Part shown: piece by piece, positions 1 through 15,000 of the stretch
Layout of the letters: every line of letters begins with the position of its first letter
How positions within the stretch are numbered: position 1 is the first letter of the stretch
Origin: Vibrio kanaloae
GTDB taxonomy: Bacteria > Pseudomonadota > Gammaproteobacteria > Enterobacterales > Vibrionaceae
Assembly (NCBI RefSeq): GCF_024347535.1
Contig: NZ_AP025498.1
Coordinates: forward strand, 1,240,001 to 1,304,000
Direction of reading: 5' to 3'
DNA length: 64,000 nucleotides
Notes under the pieces: generated by a model
The model's database searches: none
The model's input: the letters and a program-made list of their open reading frames with translations, nothing else
What the model was told of the DNA's origin: nothing
Position numbers and translations under genes: made by a program

Positions 1-3000
1 GAAAGGTCGTTAACTGCAGTTACGGTGACGTCTAGTTCCGCAGGAGTAACCCCACCGTTACCGTCATCCACGTTATAGCTAATTGAGAATTCACCGTTGA
101 AGTTCTCTTCAGGAGTGATGGTGTAAGTGCCGTCACCATTGTCAGTGATAAGTGCATTCTCGATTGAGACGTCTCCAACACTCGGCTCGTTCCCCCCCGT
201 ATCACCAGAGTCGCCACCTTCATCACCCATTAGTAATTCAGAAATATCAATGCCGTTTACATTCGCTAATACTTCTTCTGACGTTGGTAACTCGAATGAG
301 TTTTCACTACCCACATCTTGGCTTGGAACCACAACGCCATTAACGATATCAAATACGTGCCAGTGTTCGCCTGATGGGTTTTCTGGTAGTTCTGGGGTAA
401 AGGTTTCAACTAAGGTATCACCAACAAACACCTGAACTTGCACATCTTCAACACCATCTACATCCCAACTTCTGTTGGTGTAGTTGTGTACTGAATAATG
501 CATGTCAGCATCTTGATAATTTGGAATAGTGATGGTTTCTGGACCATTACCATTCGTATCATCAACATCTTGTTGGACGACATTACCTTCACCAAGGTCG
601 TGGCTCATGTCGCGGTAGTAGATATGGTCTAACTCATTGCCCGTTTCTGTATCGTAAAGCCACAAGTGGTTATCCATATCTTGAGGGCTTTCACCCCATG
701 TGACCACGATACGCATATCTGTTTCTTCGAGTACTTCAGATATTGCCGTCACGCCACCATTGGTATCTTCACCAGCTGGAACAAGGAAACTGCTGGTAAT
801 GGAGCCTTCTTGTTCAATAGTAACGCTACCTTGGTCAACAACAGGGCCATTCACGGAATAGTTACCAGATTGGTCTGTTACCGTTGTATATGAGTGACCT
901 GCGTTATCGGTCAGTGTGACGTCTGCACCAACTACTGGGTTACCCGTTTCAGCATCTAGAACCGTTCCTATAACGGTCGTTTCATCGCCCTGCTCTCCAA
1001 TAATCGCGGTCATATCATCGTCTTCGATATCAGTCGCGAATTGTAAAAGCTCTTCTTGGGTAATGGTGTACGAACCGTCTTCTTCAATGGTTATCGCCAC
1101 ATCAGCAGAGACAATCGGCGCATCGTTAACAGGATCAACCGTTAAGCCTAAGTTAGCCGCAATCGGTGTGTCACCATCGCTGATGCTGTAAGCCACATCA
1201 ATGTAGCCATTAAAGTTTTCGCTTGGGGTGATTGAGAATGTACCATCACCATTATCGACAATCGTTGCATCGTCACCCACTAAGGTTAAGTCGGAAGCGA
1301 CAAGGTCGTCGCCCTCAATATCAGCGGCATTCGCAAGTAGCTGCTCCTGTGTGATAGTGATGACGTTGTCTTCATCAACGTTTGCGTAAACATCAGATGT
1401 CGTTGGCAAGTCATTGACTGGATTTACCGTTAGGTCGGCGTTCGCCACAATTGACGCAGTGCCGTCCGAAATATCAAAGTTTAGGTCGATATTGCCGTTG
1501 AAGTCAGTGCCAGGTGTCACCGTAAAGGTACCATCGCCATTATCAACGACGGTCGCGTTATCGCCTGCACTTAGGTTGCTTGCCGTTAGGTCATCGCCAT
1601 CTACATCAGCGGCTTGAGCAAGTAATTGCTCTTGGCTTAAGGTGATCGACCCGTCTTCATCAATGCTATATGCCAAGTCACCTGATACCGGAGCATCGTT
1701 AACAGGCAGAACATCAATGCTTGCGTTGGTCGCTACGGTTGCGCCTTCTTCGTCAGTAACGACAACATCAAGGCTTACATCGCCATCGAAGTTAGCGTTT
1801 GGTGCGAAGCTGAATGTTCCGTCACCATTGTCGGTAAAGATACCGTCTGAGCCTGTGTAAGTAACACTATCAATCGCCACTTCACCTTCGATATCAGAAG
1901 CGTTCGCCAACAATTGCTCTGCACTGATGGTAATAACTTCATCTTCGCTGACGGAGTAACTGGTTGAACCAGCGATTGGTGGATCGTTAACCTCAAGTAC
2001 TGTAACACCTGCGGTGGTCGATTCGGTTGTACCGTCTTCATCGGTAACGACAACATCTAGGCTAACTTCGCCGTTGAAGTTTTCGTTTGGTGAGAAGGTG
2101 TAAGTGCCGTCACCATTATCCTCAAAGACACCGTCACTGCCAGTGTAAGTCACGCTATCGACTACCACTTCCCCTTCAATATCTGAAGAGTTCGCGAGCA
2201 ACTGTTCATTACTGATCGTGATTGAGTTGTCTTCATGCACAGTGTAAGACGTGCTGCCCGCCACTGGTGGATCGTTCTCTGGCGTCACGCTGACATCAAT
2301 GTTGGCTTGAACCGTATCCGTGCCATCTGACACATCAAAGCTGAAGTTCACATCACCATTGAAGTTTTCGTTTGGTGCGAAGCTGTATGTACCGTCACCA
2401 TTATCAGTTAGGACACCATCCGCACCGGTGTAAGTCACGCCTTCAACCGATAGGTCATCCCCATCAATGTCAGTCGCACCGGTTAGCAAGTCTTCATCGG
2501 TAAAGTTCAAGATACCATCTTCACCAATGCTGAACGTTTGATCTTGTGGCTGTGGTAAATCGTTAACTGGATTCACTGTTAGGTCAGCGGTAGCGACAAG
2601 CGTATCTGTACCGTCGTTGATGTCGAACGCAAGGTCAATATCACCATTGAAGTTCGCATCAGGCGTAATGGTAAAGCTACCGTCATCGTTGGCGGTCACC
2701 GTTGCATCACCACCAACGGTTAAGTTAGCCGCTGTTAGATCATCCCCTTCAATATCAATAGCTTGAGCAAGTAATTGCTCTTGGCTTAAGGTGATCGACC
2801 CGTCTTCTTCAACACTATATGCCAAGTCACCTGATACCGGAGCATCGTTAACAGGCAGTACATCAATGCTTGCTGTGGTTGTTGCGGTTGCGCCATCTTC
2901 ATCAGTAACAACAACATCAAGGCTGACATCGCCGTCGAAGTTAGCGTTTGGTGCGAAGCTAAATGTGCCGTCACCATTGTCAGTGAAAATACCGTCTGAG

Positions 3001-6000
3001 CCGACATAATTAACGCTATCAATCGCCACTTCGCCTTCGATATCAGAAGCGTTCGCCAACAATTGCTCTGCACTAATAGTAATAACTTCATCTTCGCTGA
3101 CTGAGTAACTGGTTGAACCGGCGATTGGTGGATCGTTAACCTCAAGAACGGTAATACCTGCGGTGGTCGCTTCGGTTGCACCCTCTTCATCAGTAACAAC
3201 AACATCTAGGCTAACTTCGCCATTGAAGTTTGCGTTTGGTGAGAAGGTGTAAGTGCCGTCGCCGTTATCCTCAAAGACACCGTCACTGCCAGTGTAAGTC
3301 ACGCCATCGACTGCCACTTCCCCTTCAATATCTGAAGAGTTCGCGAGCAACTGTTCATTACTGATCGTGATTGAGTTGTCTTCATGCACAGTGTAAGACG
3401 TGCTGCCCGCCACTGGTGGATCGTTCTCTGGCGTCACGCTGACATCAATGTTGGCTTGAACCGTATCCGTGCCATCTGACACATCAAAGCTGAAGTTCAC
3501 ATCACCATTGAAGTTTTCGTTTGGTGCGAAGCTGTATGTACCGTCACCATTATCAGTTAGGACACCATCCGCACCGGTGTAAGTCACGCCTTCAACCGAT
3601 AGGTCGTCCCCATCAATGTCTGTCGTACCGGTTAGCAAATCTTCATCGGTAAAGTTAAAGATACCATCTTCACCAATGCTGAACGTTTGAGCTTGTGGCT
3701 GTGGTAAATCGTTAACTGGATTCACTGTTAGGTCTGCGGTAGCGACGAACGTATCCGTGCCGTCGTTGATGTCGAACGTAAGGTCAATATCACCATTGAA
3801 GTTCGCATCAGGCGTAATGGTAAAGCTACCGTCATCGTTTGCAGTAACTATCGCATCACCACCAACGGTTAAGTTAGCCGCTGTTAGGTCATCCCCTTCA
3901 ATATCACTCGCTTGAGCAAGTAATTGCTCTTGGCTTAAGGTAATTGACCCGTCTTCTTCAACACTATATGCCAAGTCACCAGACACTGGTACATCATTGA
4001 TAGGAAGAACATCAACCGTAATGTAGGTATCAACTTGAGCACCGTCTTCATCTTGAATGGTCACATCCAGCTGCACTTGGCCGTTGAAATTTTCGTTCGG
4101 TGCAAAGCTACATGTGCCATCACCATTGATTGAGAAAATACCGTCTGGGCCGTCGTAGTTGATCTCAACGAGCTCTACGTCACCTTCAATATCTGAAGCA
4201 TTCAGCAGAATTTGAGACTCATTAAAGGTCAGTACCGAGTCTTCATCGATGGTGTATGACGTTGGACCAGCAACTGGCGGATCGTTCACTTCTAGAACGG
4301 TAATGCCTGCTATAGTCGATACGGCGGCATCGTCTTCATCCACAACAACCACATCAAGGCTAACTTCGCCATTGAAGTTCTCGTTTGGAGAAAAGGTATA
4401 TGTACCGTCACCGTTAATTTCCAGAACACCGTCACTGCCAGTGTAAGTCACGCTATCAATCGCGACTTCGCCTTCGATATCCGAAGAGTTCGCTAGCAAT
4501 TGTTCGTTACTGATTGTGATGGAGTTGTCTTCATGAACCGTGTAAGACGTGTTACCCGCAACAGGTGGGTCGTTCTCTGGCGTCACGCTGACATCAATGT
4601 TAGCGGTTACCGTATCGGTACCATCTGATACATTGAACGAGAAGTTCACATCGCCATTGAAGTTTTCATTTGGTGCGAAGCTGTATGTGCCATCGCCATT
4701 ATCAGTTAAGACACCATCTGTGCCAGTATACGTTACACCTTCAACACTTAGGTCGTCTCCTTCAATGTCCGTCGCACCTGTTAATAGGTCTTGGTCATTG
4801 AAAGTTAACACACCATCTTCGCCGACTGTGAATGTCTGGTCTTGTGCTTCTGGACCATCGTTCACTGGTGAAACCGTTAACTCTAGGTTGGTAGAAACAA
4901 CATCATCACCATCAGACACATCAAACGTAAAGCTAACATCGCCATTGAAATCAGTATCTGGCGTTAATGTGTACGTACCATCACCGTTATCGGTAATCGT
5001 AACGCTCTCATCATCGGTTGCTAAATTCAGAGCCGTCAGCTGGTCGCCATCGAGATCACGAGCATTGGCTAACAAGTCTTCTTGCGTAATGGTGATAGAA
5101 CCATCTTCTTCTACTGTTGCAGCAACAGGCAGTGCTTCAGGTGCGTGCTCAATGTGCGCGCCTGTCGCGTTAATGTAGATGGTTTGAGAGACCGTTTCAG
5201 AATCATCATTCGATAGCTCTGTTGCGGTTGCCGTTACATGAACTTCAAGCTGTTCGTTGAAGTCTTCTGGTAACTGGATTTGTAGTGAATTTTCGATAGC
5301 CGTTGTTGGTAAGTTCACCGTACCATCAGGGCCAACCGTCACTTCACCGCTGTAGATTTGGCTATTCACTTCACCCACATCGATTGTGAAGTTGAAATCG
5401 GCATAGTCAGCATCACCACCACCATAAAGATCTTCAAACCCATAGACTAGCTCGCCATCTTCATTGACCGTCGTGCGAGTATGTTCGAGGCCATCTTGGT
5501 TTAACTGAGAGCTTGAACCGCCATGGAAGATCGCATTACCATTCTCACCTTGAACGACAGTTTCTGTTCCATCGGCACCAATAAAGATAAGCTGAGGATC
5601 TACTGTATCCATGTTTGCTGGCGAACCATCTTCAGCACGGAACTCATACTGACCTTCTTGCATCGCGTTAAAGTCGTTGTGCTGATGTCCGTTTGGAATC
5701 AAGAACAGGTTGAAGCTTTCACCTTCTGCAACTTGGAAGCTGAATTGATCTTGCCCTGGGACAAGGTCACCGCCACCACCAACTTGTGATGCGTTTTCGT
5801 AAACAACTTCAACACCTGTGATGTTTCCATCTTCATCAACTTTGTAGTAACCGGCTGCGTTTTGGTAGCCTGCGGTTTCGCCTTCAAACGTTACTGTGAT
5901 TTCAGTATCGTTGTAACTGGTGATACCGTTTTCTTGGTCATTCAGAACGCCTTCGTTATCGTATTGGATAACCGAGCCTTCTGGCACACCATCTACCGTT

Positions 6001-9000
6001 ACAGTGAGTGTTTCAGACAAGTCTTGGTCGACAAGTGCCGCAGCAATGTTAAGTTCAACAATACCGCCTGGCTCAACCAGAATAGCTTCATCATCAACGT
6101 TAACACCATCTCCATCAGTGATAACTAAGTCAGGCGCATCAGCTACGGCTTCAATGTGAACATTAATGTCTTGTTCAACTTCATCCGTACCGTCTGTAAC
6201 CGTAAAGCTGAACTGCAGATCACCACTGAAGTGCTCTTCCGGAACAAAGCTGAACGTGCCATCACCGTTATCGGTGACTGTGCCTTCATCGCCAGAGTAA
6301 TTGATGCTAGTAACGCTAAGGTCATCACCATCAATATCAATCGCACCACTCAACAGATCCTCTTGAGTGAATAGGATGCTGCCATCCTCTTCGATGTGGT
6401 ACATGCCTGGGGCAACAATTGGAATGTCATTCACCGGATTAACGGTCAATGTCATATCATTAGACGTGCTCAGCTCACCGTCGCTCACCTCATAAGTGAA
6501 TGCAATATCACCATTGAAGTTCTCTGAAGGTGTCACTGTGTACGTGCCATCACCATTGTCTACAATGCTGGCATTTGGATCATTGGTTTCAAGCGAAGTA
6601 GCAAACAGCTCATCGCCATCTTGGTCACTCGCGTTCTGCAACAACATCTCTTGTGTAACCAAAATTGAACCATCTTCGTCGACATCCGCAACCATTGGAG
6701 TTGCTTCTGGCGCATCATTGACGAACTCAACTTTCAGGTCGATGTTTGCGGCAACCACATCAGTGCCATCGCTAACGTCAAACGCTAAGTCAACGTTACC
6801 GAAGAAGCCCTGCTCTGGTGTTAATGTGTATGTTCCATCGCCGTTGTCTGTGACTTCTACCGTGTCGCTTGCGCTCGTCACATTCACAACTGACAGTTCA
6901 TCACCTTCAACGTCTGTCGCTTGTGCCAATAGTTCAGCTTCGGTAATGGTAATGGCTTGACCGTCTTCCGTCGTGAAAGACATGTCCGGCACATCTGGAG
7001 CATCATTGATTGGATTCACGGTTAGGTTAAGGTCGGCTGCGACAGTCTCAATTGCGTCAGTAACATCGTAGGTAAACTCAATCTCACCAAAGAAGTCTGC
7101 ACTTGGTGTGATGGTGAAGCTACCGTCTGAGTTTTCTGCGATAACGGCATTGGGATCATTGGTCGCTAAGTTAACCGCTTGAAGGTTATCACCATCGATA
7201 TCCGTTGCGTTTGCTAACAAGTCTTCTTGCGTAATGGTAATTGAACCATCTTCATCAACAGCCGCTTCAATTGGACCGCTAACTTCAGGGCCTTCGTTGA
7301 CAATTTCAACATCGACTGTAGCAGTGCTTGGTGCACTTGCTTGACCATCACTGATATCGAAGGTCAGATTCACTTCACCAGAGAAGTTCTCTGTAGGTTC
7401 GAAAGTAAATGTGTTGTCGCCATTATCCGTCAGCGTACCTTGCGTTTGGTCTGCAAGTAATAGGTTTTCGACATGAAGAATGTCGCCATCGACATCGGTA
7501 GCACCAGACAATAGATCTTTCGCTTCGATGATCATAGAGCCGTTTTCAAGCATTTGGGTGTGTAATGGTTCGCCCGGAACCGGCACATCATTGACCGGCA
7601 CAACCGTTAGGTCTAGGTGCGTTGCCACTTCATCGGTGCCATCGAAGACTTTGTAGTCGATGTCGATTTCACCATTGAAGTTTTCATTCGGCATGAAGGT
7701 AAATGTACCATCGCCGTTGTCGATTAGGTCACCATCATCACCACCGTAAGTGATGTCAGAAATAGACAGCGCATCGCCTTCAACGTCTGTGGTGTTCACC
7801 AGTAAATCATCAGCACTGAACGTGATACCTTGATCTTCGTCTGTCGATAGGACAATTGGGCCAGAAACGATTGGCGCATCATTTACTGATTCGAAGTTGA
7901 TGTTGATGATGTTGCTGTCTGTAAGCTCACCATCGGTAACTTGGTAACCAAGTTCGATTTCACCATGAAAGTTTTCACCTGGTGTTACTGTCCAAGTGCC
8001 ATCACCATTATCGGTGAGTGTTGCATGCTCTGAGTTTTCACCCACCAGCTCAAGGTTTTGAATATCAAGATCATCGCCATCAATGTCTGATGCCTGTGCC
8101 AGTAGCTGCTCTTCGGTAATCACAACAGAAGCAAACTGAGCAGAACCTTCAGTGTCAACCGTGATATTCGGAAGATCAGCCGTTAGCTCGATTTCGCTGT
8201 CACCGGCATGGATGTTCAACTCAACCGTTTCCGTGATTTCAGAGCCGTCTACGCCAATCGAAGTAAACACAGCCTCATCAGGACAAGTTTGTGACACTGT
8301 CATGTTTTGAACCACGTAAGTACCATTGCCTTGTACTGTACCGAGCTCAAAGTAAGACACTGGCTCGCTTGTGGTCAGGGTATAATCCGTTTCGTAATTA
8401 CTGCGATCTTCTTTGTGATAAGTCATCGAGTCGATTAACTCGCCATCATCATTGAAAGCGCGAATTTCTACTTCAGTAAAGTGACGCGACTCTTCCATGA
8501 ACCAGCCACCCAAACCATCTAAGTGGAAGCTGATTTCGTTGATGTCTTGACCTTCAACCGAAACAGTCAATTTTTCATCACCACTTAGGCCTTGACGGTC
8601 GGTATCACCGATCCCATGACCAATGTGGGTATTGCCATTCCATGCACCAAGAGGTTCATCATTACTTTGAACCGTGACCGTTAAGTCACCATCCGAGAAT
8701 TCACGAGTATATGGGTCCACTTCTGTGCCCCAGTCGTCTACGCTCGCATTATCGTCAAACGTACCGATTTGCGTGGTATGTGTGCCCTCAGCTAACGCGC
8801 CTTCACTTGGAACAAAGCGTACTTCTGTATCTGCAGGAACTTCTTGTCCCACTTCCAGTACCACCCATTCGTCATTGACATTCGCTTCAATGATGCCGTT
8901 TTCTGGCGCTTGATCTAAACGCAGTGCAGGTTCTTCACGAAGCGTCACACCAACCGTTTGGTCTTCTTGCGCTTGGATAAAGATCTCTTCGCCCGCTTCT

Positions 9001-12000
9001 GGCGCATCATTAACTGGATTAACCGTTAGGTCGAGTGTCGTCAGAACTTCATTCTCACCATCACTGATGCTGTATGTGAAGTCCAACTCGCCATTGAAGT
9101 TTTCTGTGTGCGTGATGGTGAATGAACCATCGTCATTCGCAACAATTGTCGCGTCTGGATCGTTGGTTTGTAGGTTAGTTGCCGTTAACTCATCACCTTC
9201 AATATCAGTTGCATTTGCAAGCAGCTGCTCTTGAGTAAGAGTGATGGAATTATCTTCGTCGACCTCTGCCTGAATGCCCGAAGTTTCAGGCCCATCATTC
9301 ACAGCAATAACATCGATGCCAGCGGTTGTTGTTGCTGTTGCACCGTCTTCATCAACGACAACTACGTCTAATGAAATATCACCATCGAAGTTTTCATTTG
9401 GCGTAAAGGTGTAGGTGCCATTGCCGTTATCAACGAACGAACCGTCGTCACCAGCGTAAGTAACACTCGATAGAGCAACATCACCCTCTATATCTGAAGA
9501 GTTCGCTAATAACTGTTCATCACTGATCGTGATTTGGCCATCTTCTTGAACTGTGTAAGACGTTGAGCCCGCAACTGGTGGATCATTCTCAGGCGTTACG
9601 CTGACATCAATAACAGCAGCCGTTGAGCCTGTGCCATCAGAAACATCGAATGAGAATTGAACATCGCCATTGAAGTTCTCGTTTGGTGCAAAGCTGTATG
9701 TGCCGTCGCCATTATCGCTAAGAACACCATCTGCACCTGTGTAGAGCACGTTTTCAATCGACAGTTCATCACCATCAATATCTGACGCGCCTGCAAGTAG
9801 GTCAGCATCGGTAAAGAGTAACGTACCGTCTTCTTCTATCGTGAACTGTTGATCTTGCGCTTGTGGCAAGTCATTCAGTGGATTAACTGTGATATCTAGA
9901 CCAACTTGAACCTCACCACCATCGTTATCGATGATGTCGAAGTTCAGGTCTAGGTCACCGTTGTAGTCTGCGTCTGGTGTAATGGTGTAGCTGCCATCGT
10001 CGTTTTGTTGGATGGTCGCGTTTTCGTCGTTCGACAGGTTAATAGCTTCTAGGTTTTCGCTATCAATATCTCCGGCACGTGCTAGCAATTGCTCTTGACT
10101 TAGCGTGATGGAGCTGTCTTCATTGATGGTGTAAGCCAAATCGCCCGATACTGGCGCATCATTGATTGGCAATACATCAACGTTAATCTGTGTTTCAACG
10201 GTTGCGCCATCTTCATCTTGAATGGTCACACCCAGTTGAACCTGACCATTGAAGTTTTCATTGGGTGCAAAGCTGCATGTACCATCACCATTCACAGTGA
10301 AGATACCGTCTGATCCATTGTAGTTAATGCCAACTAGCTCTACATCGCCTTCTACATCCGAAGCATTCACAAGAATCTGAGATTCACTGAATGTCAGTAC
10401 CGAATCTTCGTCAATGGTGTATGAAGTTGGGCCCACAACCGGTGGATCATTCACTTCTAGAACGGTGATGCCCGCAGTGGTTTCATCAATCGAACCGTCT
10501 TCATCGGCAACAATCAAATCAAGGCTGATATCGCCACTGAAGTTTTCATTAGGAAGGAAGGTGTAACTGCCGTCACCATTATCTTGGAACACACCATCGG
10601 TGCCACTGTAGGTCACGCTATCAACCGATACCGCACCTTCAACGTCAGAAGAGTTTGCTAACAATTGCTCATCAGAAATGGTGATGGCGTTGTCTTCGTT
10701 GACCATGTACGAGGTTGAACCTGCAACGGGTGGATCGTTCTCAGGCGTCACAGTCACATCAATGTTAGCGCTGACCGTTTCTGTACCATCAGACACATCG
10801 AAACTGAAGTTCACATCACCATTGAAGTTTTCATTTGGCGCAAAGGTATAAGTACCATCACCGTGGTCGGTCAGTACGCCATCACCACCTGTATAGCTAA
10901 TACCTTCAACGGTTAAGTCGTCGCCATCAATATCGGTGGCACCGGTAAGTAGCTCGGCATTTGTAAATTGAAGCGTACCGTCTTCTGCGATACTGAATTG
11001 TTGGTCTTGAGGAACCGGCAAGTCATTAACTGGGTTAACCGTAAGATCAGCGGTTGCTTGAACCGTGTCAGTACCATCAGTGATGTTGAATTGAATATCA
11101 ATGTCACCATTGAAGTTCGCATCTGGAACGATGGTAAAGCTACCATCATCATTGGCGGTTACTGTTGCGTTACCATCTACCGTTAAGTCGCTTGCGGTTA
11201 GATCTTCGCCTTCAACATCGGACGCTTGAGACAACAGCTGATCTTGGCTCAGTGTGATTGAACCATCTTCGTTAACGTTGTAAGCCAAATCACCGGTTAT
11301 TGGCGCATCATTGATTGGCAATACGTCAACATTGATGACGGTTTCAACCTCTGCACCATCTTCATCACGAATGGTCACATCAAGCTGAACTTGGCCATTA
11401 AAGTTCTCATTCGGAGCGAAGCTACAAGTGCCATCACCATTTACTGAGAAGATACCATCAGGGCCATCGTAGCTAATACCAACAAGCTCAACATCCCCTT
11501 CTACATCTGAGGCATTAAGCAACACTTGAGACTCACTGAAGGTCATCACTGAGTCTTCATCAATGGTGTACGACGTTGAGCCTGCAACCGGCGGATCGTT
11601 CACTTCAAGAACATTGACACCCGCGGTCGTCGCGTCAGTCGCACCATCTTCATCAGCAACAACCACATCCAGTGCAATTTCACCGCTGAAGTTCTCATTT
11701 GGTGAGAAGGTGTAAGTGCCGTTACCATTGATTTCGAGGACACCGTCGCTACCAGAGTAAGTCACGCTGTCTATCGATACATCACCTTCAATATCTGAAG
11801 ATGTTGCCAATAGTTGTGCATCAGAAATGGTAATCGAATTGTCTTCATTCACCGTGTAAGACGTTGAGCCCGCAACAGGCGGATCGTTCTCAGGAGTCAC
11901 GCTAACATCAATGTTTGCAGACACGGTATCGGTACCGTCTGACACATCGAAGCTAAAGCTCACATCACCATTGAAGTTTTCGTTTGGCGCAAAGCTATAT

Positions 12001-15000
12001 GATCCCTCACCCAAGTCAGTCAATACGCCATCAGTGCCTTCATAGGTGATGCCCTCAACCGTCAGGTTATCACCTTCAACGTCTGTCGCGCCTGTAAGCA
12101 GATCCGCGTCTGTGAACAGTAAAGTACCGTCTTCTGCAATACTGAGCTGTTGATCTTGAGGTACTGGCAGGTCATTTACTGGGTTAACGGTTAGGTCTGC
12201 AGAAGCTTGAACCGTGTTAGTGCCATCAGAGATATCGAAGCTGATATCGATGTCGCCATTGAAGTTCTCATCTGGCGTAATCGTGAAGCTGCCATCGTCG
12301 TTAGCAACGACTGTTGCATCACCGCCCACAGTTAGCCCGCTCGCTGTCAGGTCATCGCCTTCCACATCAGATGCTTGCGATAACAGTTGCTCTTGGCTCA
12401 AACGGATCGAACCGTCTTCGTCGACTGAGTACGCTAGATCGCCCGACACAGGGGCATCATCCACCGCCGTTACGCTGACATCGATGTTGGCTGAGACTGT
12501 ATCGGTACCGTCAGACACCTCAAAACCGAAGTTGACGTCGCCATTAAAGTTCTCGTTTGGCGCAAAGGTGTACGTACCATTCCCGTTATCGGTAAGAATG
12601 CCGTCGCCACCATCGTAAGTGATACCTTCAACGGTTAGGTTATCGCCTTCAATATCTGTAGCGCCTGTTAATAGGTCTGCATCAGTGAAGATGAGTGTGC
12701 CATCTTCTTCCACGCTGAATTGTTGATCTTGAGGTACTGGCAGGTCATTTACTGGGTTAACGATTAGGTCTGCAGAAGCTTGAACCGTGTTAGTGCCATC
12801 AGAGATATCGAAGCTGATATCGATGTCGCCATTGAAGTTCTCATCTGGCGTAATCGTGAAACTGCCGTCGTCGTTTGCAACGACTGTTGCATCACCACCA
12901 ACCGTTAGGTCGCTAGCAGTAAGGTCATCACCTTCCACGTCAGATGCTTGCGATAGAAGCTGCTCTTGACTTAGGCGGATCGAACCATCTTCGTCAATTG
13001 AGTACGCTAGGTCGCCAGACACTGGCGCATCATCAACGGCAGTTACGCTTACGTCGATGTTGGCAGAGACTGTATCGGTGCCATCTGATACATCAAAACC
13101 GAAGTTTACGTCACCATTGAAGTTTTCATTCGGAGCGAAGGTGTAAGTACTATTACCGTTATCGGTAAGAATACCGTCGCCACCATCGTAGGTCACACCT
13201 TCAACTGTTAGGTTGTCACCTTCAATATCTGTAGCACCTGTTAATAGGTCTGCATCGGTGAAGATTAACGTGCCATCTTCTTCCACGCTGAACTGTTGAT
13301 CTTGAGGGACTGGCAGGTCATTAACTGGGTTAACAGTTAGGTCTGCGGAAGCTTGAACCGTATTGGTACCATCAGAGATATCGAAGCTGATATCGATGTC
13401 ACCATTGAAGTTTTCATCTGGCGTAATCGTGAAGCTGCCGTCATCGTTCTGAGTAACGGTTGCATCACCGTCGACCGTTAAGTCGCTTGCTGTTAGATCA
13501 TCACCTTCCACATCTGATGCTTGAGAAAGCAATTGCTCTTGGCTTAGGCGGATAGAACCGTCTTCGTCAATTGAGTACGCTAGGTCGCCAGACACTGGTG
13601 CATCATCGACTGCTGTTACGCTTACGTCGATGTTTGCTGATACTGTATCGGTACCGTCAGAGACATCGAAGCCGAAGTTTACGTCGCCATTGAAGTTTTC
13701 ATTTGGAGCGAAGGTGTACGTACCACTACCGTTGTCGGTCAAGATGCCGTCACCGCCATCGTAAGTCACACCTTCAACCGTTAGGTTGTCCCCTTCAATA
13801 TCTGTTGCGCCGGTTAATAGGTCAGCATCTGTGAAGATTAACGTGCCGTCTTCTTCAACGCTGAACTGTTGATCTTGAGGCACTGGCAGGTCATTAACTG
13901 GGTTAACGGTTAGGTCTGCTGATGCTTGAACGGTATTGGTGCCATCTGAGATATCAAAGCTGATATCGATGTCACCATTGAAGTTCTCATCTGGCGTAAT
14001 CGTAAAGCTGCCATCGTCGTTGGCTACAACCGTTGCATCACCGTCAACCGTTAGGCCGCTAGCAGTAAGGTCATCGCCTTCAACATCAGATGCTTGTGAT
14101 AACAGTTGCTCTTGGCTTAGGCGAATCGAACCGTCTTCATCGACTGAGTATGCTAAGTCACCTGATACAGGCGCATCATCAACTGCAGTTACGCTTACGT
14201 CGATGTTTGCAGAGACTGTATCGGTGCCATCTGATACATCAAAACCGAAGTTTACGTCACCATTGAAGTTCTCGTTTGGCGCAAAGGTGTATGTGCCGTT
14301 ACCGTTATCGGTAAGGATACCGTCACCGCCATCGTAGGTAACACCTTCAACCGTTAAATTGTCACCTTCGATGTCAGTAGCACCGGTTAATAGGTCGGCA
14401 TCGGTAAAGATGAGGGTGCCGTCTTCTTCTATTTCAAACGTTTTGTCTTCTGGTACAGGCGCGTCGTTGATAGGACGAACCGTTAGATCAATTGCGCTGC
14501 TTATTGTTTCTTGTCCGTCACTGATATCAAAAGTTAGGTCAAGTTCGCCATTGAAATCAGCGGAAGGAACCACCGTGAAAGTACCGTCGCCATTTTCTTG
14601 AACCGTTGCATCTGCGCCGACTTGAACATTTGAAGCAACCAGCTCATCACCATCAACATCACTTGCGTATTCGAGTAATTGTTCTTGAGTGAATGTTATG
14701 GATCCATCTTCATCCATAATGTAAGCCAGATTTTGTTCAGCTTCTGGTGCATCATTTTCGCTTTCCACTTTGATTTTAAACGTTTCATTTACCGTCTCTG
14801 AATCAAAGTCATCTTCTACTTCACTGATGGTTTCTTCGTCAGAAGCTTCAACGTCAACGGCAAATGTCTCTTCTACCGTTTGTGAATCTAAATCATCGCC
14901 CGTTTGCTGCTCATCAGATTCCGAAGCCTCCGCGCTAGGCGCCGCTGATGTTCTTGCGGCTTGGCCTTGGTCTTCATTACCTTCGGCATCTGAACCGCCT

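Noticed and set aside
12181..14472. Possible CRISPR or non-coding satellite
   Set aside because: Units are 573 bp, exact multiples of three, and encode intact cadherin-like domains in the main frame.
127..14601. Many plus-strand open frames of 60-209 codons opposite the adhesin
   Set aside because: They are antisense shadows of the repeats: they repeat with the same period, are rich in S/V/P from complementary codons, and lack ribosome sites. The minus frame carries the conserved domains.
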